This document shows, one piece after another, positions 55,130 through 58,046 of a DNA stretch of 58,046 nt (position 1 is its first letter; every line of letters begins with the position of its first letter). Source of the stretch: a virus; IMG/VR virus record IMGVR_UViG_3300025652_006157, positions 1 through 58,046 of that record. One strand, given 5' to 3'. Position numbers and translations under genes: made by a program. Under the pieces are notes generated by a model. That model searched no databases and was not told the DNA's origin. It was given only the letters and a program-made list of their open reading frames with translations.

Positions 55130-57064
55130 CTACGCTGCGTAATTAAGTACTGAAGCACCAACTGAACCGATGATTGGGATGAACCCCATACGTCTAGAAG
55201 CAACTAATACGTTGCGTTGAAATTCAATATTTTTATCACGTTCCATCATTAAGCCACGTAATTCACCTTTGATGAAGTTAGCAGTATTAACTGCTACTGC
55301 TGCTGCATTGCCTGCTGAGATAGCATCGAACTCACCAGAAACAATAACTGGAGAACCGTTGATTGAACCAACTTGACCAGTTAATAGAGTAGCATAAGGC
55401 ATACCAACTTTATCTACAGTACGGAAATCCGCATCTTCGAGTAAGTCGTAGTATACTTCAGAACTAACAACATACATAACGTCTGAAGGATTAAGACCAC
55501 GAATACCTAAACCACGACGAACTGTTTGCATGATTGCTGCAGTTGCTTTATCAGCACCACCAATTGATAGTGTAGTAACAGCATCACCACCAGCATCTAA
55601 TGCTAGTTTACAGATACCTTTGATTGGATCTGATGCGCCTGAACCTAAACCACGAAGAATCGCTTGGTCAGATGATTTAGCCATTCTGCGAGTAACAGCA
55701 TCTTGGATAATAGGAAGTAAAGGAATGATTGAATCTTCTTCTTCTTCATAACCTAAGTACTCTTTAGCAGCTAGTTTATAAGCTGTTAATGTAGTATCAG
55801 TGATGTCATGTTCAGCAGCAGTACCAGTAGAAGCAGCAGTTTCATTATAAGCTGCTGAACCAATCCATTGACCGTAGCCAGCTTCAGGGTTAATTGGTAA
55901 ATGCATTTTGTTTGATGTCATTGCAATATTGCGGAACAAAGGCTCAACAACTAACTGTCTACGGATATCCGCTAACAATGTTGTAGAGAATTGTTGTTCC
56001 CAATCTTGGGTTAATGCTGAGTGATGGTCTGAAGGTGCTTTTTCTAAAAGTCTACCAGCATATGTTGTAGCCATTGCAGATTTACCTAGAATTTTAGCTA
56101 GTAAAACAGCGCTATTAGCGTCAACACGTGCAATTTCTACACTTGATTTTTCTTCAAACTGCATTTTGCTTTTTTGCATAGCAGTAACTTCGTCTGATTT
56201 TTCTTTTAACTCAGCACGTAAACCATCTAGGTTTTCGCCTAAGCTCTTTTCATTATCTTCGAAGCGCTTTGTTAGTTCAGCAACTAACTTCTCTACGCCT
56301 GAATTTCCAACAACAATTGATGCTGCTGCTTTGTCTGCTGCTGCTTTTTCTGTAACTTCTAAAGCTTTAGCCGCGGTATTAGCATCTGCAATGCCTTTTG
56401 CGATTGCTGCTTGAATTTCTTCTGGTGTCATTTGTATCTCCAATATTTCTGTTTTAGTGGGCTTAGCGTCGTCTGCTTTAGATGCAATTGTATCTTTCTC
56501 AGTGTTCGCTTCTTCCGATTTATTTTTGTCTTCTAACTGTTCTTCCAAAGAGAACCCTTTTTTGAAGTCGCTGCATTCATCCACCGACTCAAACTGTTTT
56601 GCAACACTAAAAGTACTGTGTTGGTTAGCAGGTACGCTTACCACAGAGACTTCCATTAGTTCCAAATCTTTAATTACGAAAATATCAGTCATACTATCGT
56701 AATCAGCGTCTTTAACCATAAAGCCTACACTGAAGCTTTTTAAGACACCTTCTTTAATCAGGTTATACATATTTCCAGCAGCTTTACTAATTTCAGCTGT
56801 AATAAATAGCCCTTTAGCACTAACTGTATGATTAACCATTTTACCAATAGGATTATCATGTTTATGATAACCTAATATAATAGGGTTATTCAAGTAGTCT
56901 GAAAGTCCGCCCTTAGACCAGGCTTCTTCCAGGATCACATCGCCACTTCTATCTTTATCTGTAGTATTAGCCCAACCGGAGATAGTTAATGTTTCGTTAT
57001 CGTCTCCTGCGGCTTTTTCAGTAATGGCGAAGTTAGACGTCAGCCTTAATAGCTTTTTAGTCAT
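55130..57064 (-). CDS. Prohead protease fused to HK97-fold major capsid protein
   Basis: 644 aa. Residues 1-165 are an S78-type prohead protease: SGWANTTDKDRSGDVILEEA, ILGYHKHDNPIGK (His) and VLKSFSVGFMV (Ser). Residues about 170-310 form a charged, coiled-coil linker (delta/scaffold-like: LTKRFEDNEKSLGENLDGL). From about 330 the HK97 capsid fold begins (LLADIRRQLVVEPLFRNIA) and ends in VLVASRRMGFIPIIGS. Self-cleavage would release capsid subunits. Normally protease and capsid are separate genes. Confidence 0.9.
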   Translation of the reverse strand: MTKKLLRLTSNFAITEKAAGDDNETLTISGWANTTDKDRSGDVILEEAWSKGGLSDYLNNPIILGYHKHDNPIGKMVNHTVSAKGLFITAEISKAAGNMYNLIKEGVLKSFSVGFMVKDADYDSMTDIFVIKDLELMEVSVVSVPANQHSTFSVAKQFESVDECSDFKKGFSLEEQLEDKNKSEEANTEKDTIASKADDAKPTKTEILEIQMTPEEIQAAIAKGIADANTAAKALEVTEKAAADKAAASIVVGNSGVEKLVAELTKRFEDNEKSLGENLDGLRAELKEKSDEVTAMQKSKMQFEEKSSVEIARVDANSAVLLAKILGKSAMATTYAGRLLEKAPSDHHSALTQDWEQQFSTTLLADIRRQLVVEPLFRNIAMTSNKMHLPINPEAGYGQWIGSAAYNETAASTGTAAEHDITDTTLTAYKLAAKEYLGYEEEEDSIIPLLPIIQDAVTRRMAKSSDQAILRGLGSGASDPIKGICKLALDAGGDAVTTLSIGGADKATAAIMQTVRRGLGIRGLNPSDVMYVVSSEVYYDLLEDADFRTVDKVGMPYATLLTGQVGSINGSPVIVSGEFDAISAGNAAAVAVNTANFIKGELRGLMMERDKNIEFQRNVLVASRRMGFIPIIGSVGASVLNYAA

Positions 57065-57067
57065 ATT

Positions 57068-58046
57068 TTAATTCTCCGGTTCATGTGTTGGCGCTCCTCC
57101 TTGTGTAGGGTCTACTGCACTTCCGGCTATATTAGCTGGCAGTACTAGTTCGTCCGCAAAAGGTTGATCGCTTGCTTCTAGTCTTAGCCTTTCTCTGGCT
57201 TCGTTTCTTGTGATAACTCCAGCATTTACTAAAGATGTATAGTAAGCTGATTCATCACGAAGGTCAGGTCTTAGCGCTAGAATATTCTGGTATACAGGTT
57301 TTAAGTCGTAGCCGAAGAAACTTTCTAATGCCTGTGTTAGCTTTATTACTAAAGGTATAACAGTGTTTGTGTAGAATAGTTTTTGGTTTGGGCTTATGTT
57401 AGCATTATTACCAGCATCTAAAAGAATTGGCGGAACGCCTATAGCTTTTAAAATCTTTCGCTCTTGTGTATCTATCGAGTCCTGAAAGTCTAACTCTTGG
57501 AAATTAGTAGTACCCAAGTTTTGTATATCAAACTCACCATCTAGTATAATAGGTCTACGTCCACCACTAGTTGGATTATATAGTCTTGACCAATCTGCTC
57601 TGACTCTGTCTTTTATTTTCTTTGATAAAACATTGGGAGTTTTAAGTACTAAACCTGGCACTGTTCCGTTCTTGAAAAAGTTTTCTTGAAAGGTGCTCAT
57701 GTTTTGAAGAATTCTCAAACTAGAGTTAGCTGATATTAGTCTCGATGTTCCTCTATATATAGAGGTAGAACTATTATCTCTTATGTGTATTATTTCATTT
57801 GCGTTATATGTAACGCTTCCAAACCTATAACCTTTTATAAAGTTTATCTTATCTGTTAAGATTTCCATCTTATTAGCTGATATATTATAAAGGTGCGCCC
57901 CGTCCCAATAAATAAAGGCATTACCTTCAAGTAAGATATCTATGTAGATATTGCGCTTGAATACGTCTGCATTTGTATAGGGATTAGGTTTAAAGTTTAA
58001 TAATTTTTCTAGTTTAGCAGGTCTTACATTACTATCTGTAGTAGCT
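57068..58046 (-). CDS. Portal protein (HK97 family), 5'-truncated by window edge
   Basis: The - strand frame is open from the right edge to 57068 (about 325 residues). The stretch before the first internal ATG reads NPYTNADVFKRNIYIDILLE then GNAFIYWDG, which is portal-type, so the real start is outside. Further landmarks: EIIHIRDNSSTSIYRGTS, SRLISANSSLRILQN, LDFQDSIDTQERKILKAIGV and PPILLDAGN. Forms the dodecameric DNA gate at one capsid vertex. The terminase is not in the window. Confidence 0.92.
   Translation of the reverse strand, partial: ATTDSNVRPAKLEKLLNFKPNPYTNADVFKRNIYIDILLEGNAFIYWDGAHLYNISANKMEILTDKINFIKGYRFGSVTYNANEIIHIRDNSSTSIYRGTSRLISANSSLRILQNMSTFQENFFKNGTVPGLVLKTPNVLSKKIKDRVRADWSRLYNPTSGGRRPIILDGEFDIQNLGTTNFQELDFQDSIDTQERKILKAIGVPPILLDAGNNANISPNQKLFYTNTVIPLVIKLTQALESFFGYDLKPVYQNILALRPDLRDESAYYTSLVNAGVITRNEARERLRLEASDQPFADELVLPANIAGSAVDPTQGGAPTHEPEN

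Noticed and set aside
2-58046. Prophage or lysogenic module
   Set aside because: No integrase, excisionase, CI-like repressor or bacterial flank seen; the tRNA-Cys repeats bound only 479 bp without a recombinase gene.

Overview
The window is a contiguous piece of a large, AT-rich, lytic tailed-phage genome with siphovirus tail architecture; it is truncated at both ends. No integrase, lysogeny repressor or host-like operon is visible. The gene content looks like a T5-type replication and nucleotide-metabolism block (NAD+ DNA ligase split in two, DnaB-like helicase, primase, family A polymerase, SF2 helicase, SbcCD, flap nuclease, ribonucleotide reductase) joined to a lambda/HK97-type virion block (portal, protease-capsid fusion, G/GT, tape measure, M, L, K, I, J). 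The tmRNA tag ANDNIYALAA resembles gammaproteobacterial tags, so a gammaproteobacterial, possibly marine, host is my inference.

Layout. 1-7.7 kb (+): thyA (partial), phoH, folA, small genes, a LapG-like cysteine peptidase, then about 1.2 kb without genes that looks like one giant structured RNA behind tandem promoters, then a DnaQ-like exonuclease and an acidic repeat protein. 7.7-11.3 kb (+): an RNA-dense region with about 16 tRNA or tRNA-like genes (two more lie at 2.9 and 6.3 kb), a tRNA-Cys gene interrupted by 479 bp between 20-bp direct repeats, at least two multibranched non-tRNA structures, a circularly permuted tmRNA, and a self-contained unit encoding a 23-residue PqqA peptide. 11.3-33.2 kb (+): endolysin, DNA-binding proteins, the replication/recombination block, ClpP-like protease, dUTPase, NrdA and NrdB. 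33.2-33.5 kb: four terminator hairpins at the convergence point. 33.5-58 kb (-): virion genes read from portal (right edge) to tail fibre, patatin-like phospholipase and a lipoprotein (left).

How it works together. Many short genes of the left region sit behind near-identical sigma70-type promoters (TTGATT-like -35, exactly 17 bp, TATAAT), all on the + strand, which suggests strong transcription by host RNA polymerase early in infection. NrdAB, Dut, ThyA and DHFR form a dTTP supply line; helicase, primase, polymerase, ligase, SSB and nucleases copy and repair the genome. tRNAs and tmRNA support or rescue translation. The minus-strand block builds the capsid and a long flexible tail (tape measure 1448 aa).

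Most notable: phage pqqA, the permuted phage tmRNA, the giant GOLLD/ROOL-like RNA candidate, and the split tRNA-Cys. All assignments come from reading the sequence; no database search or folding program was run.
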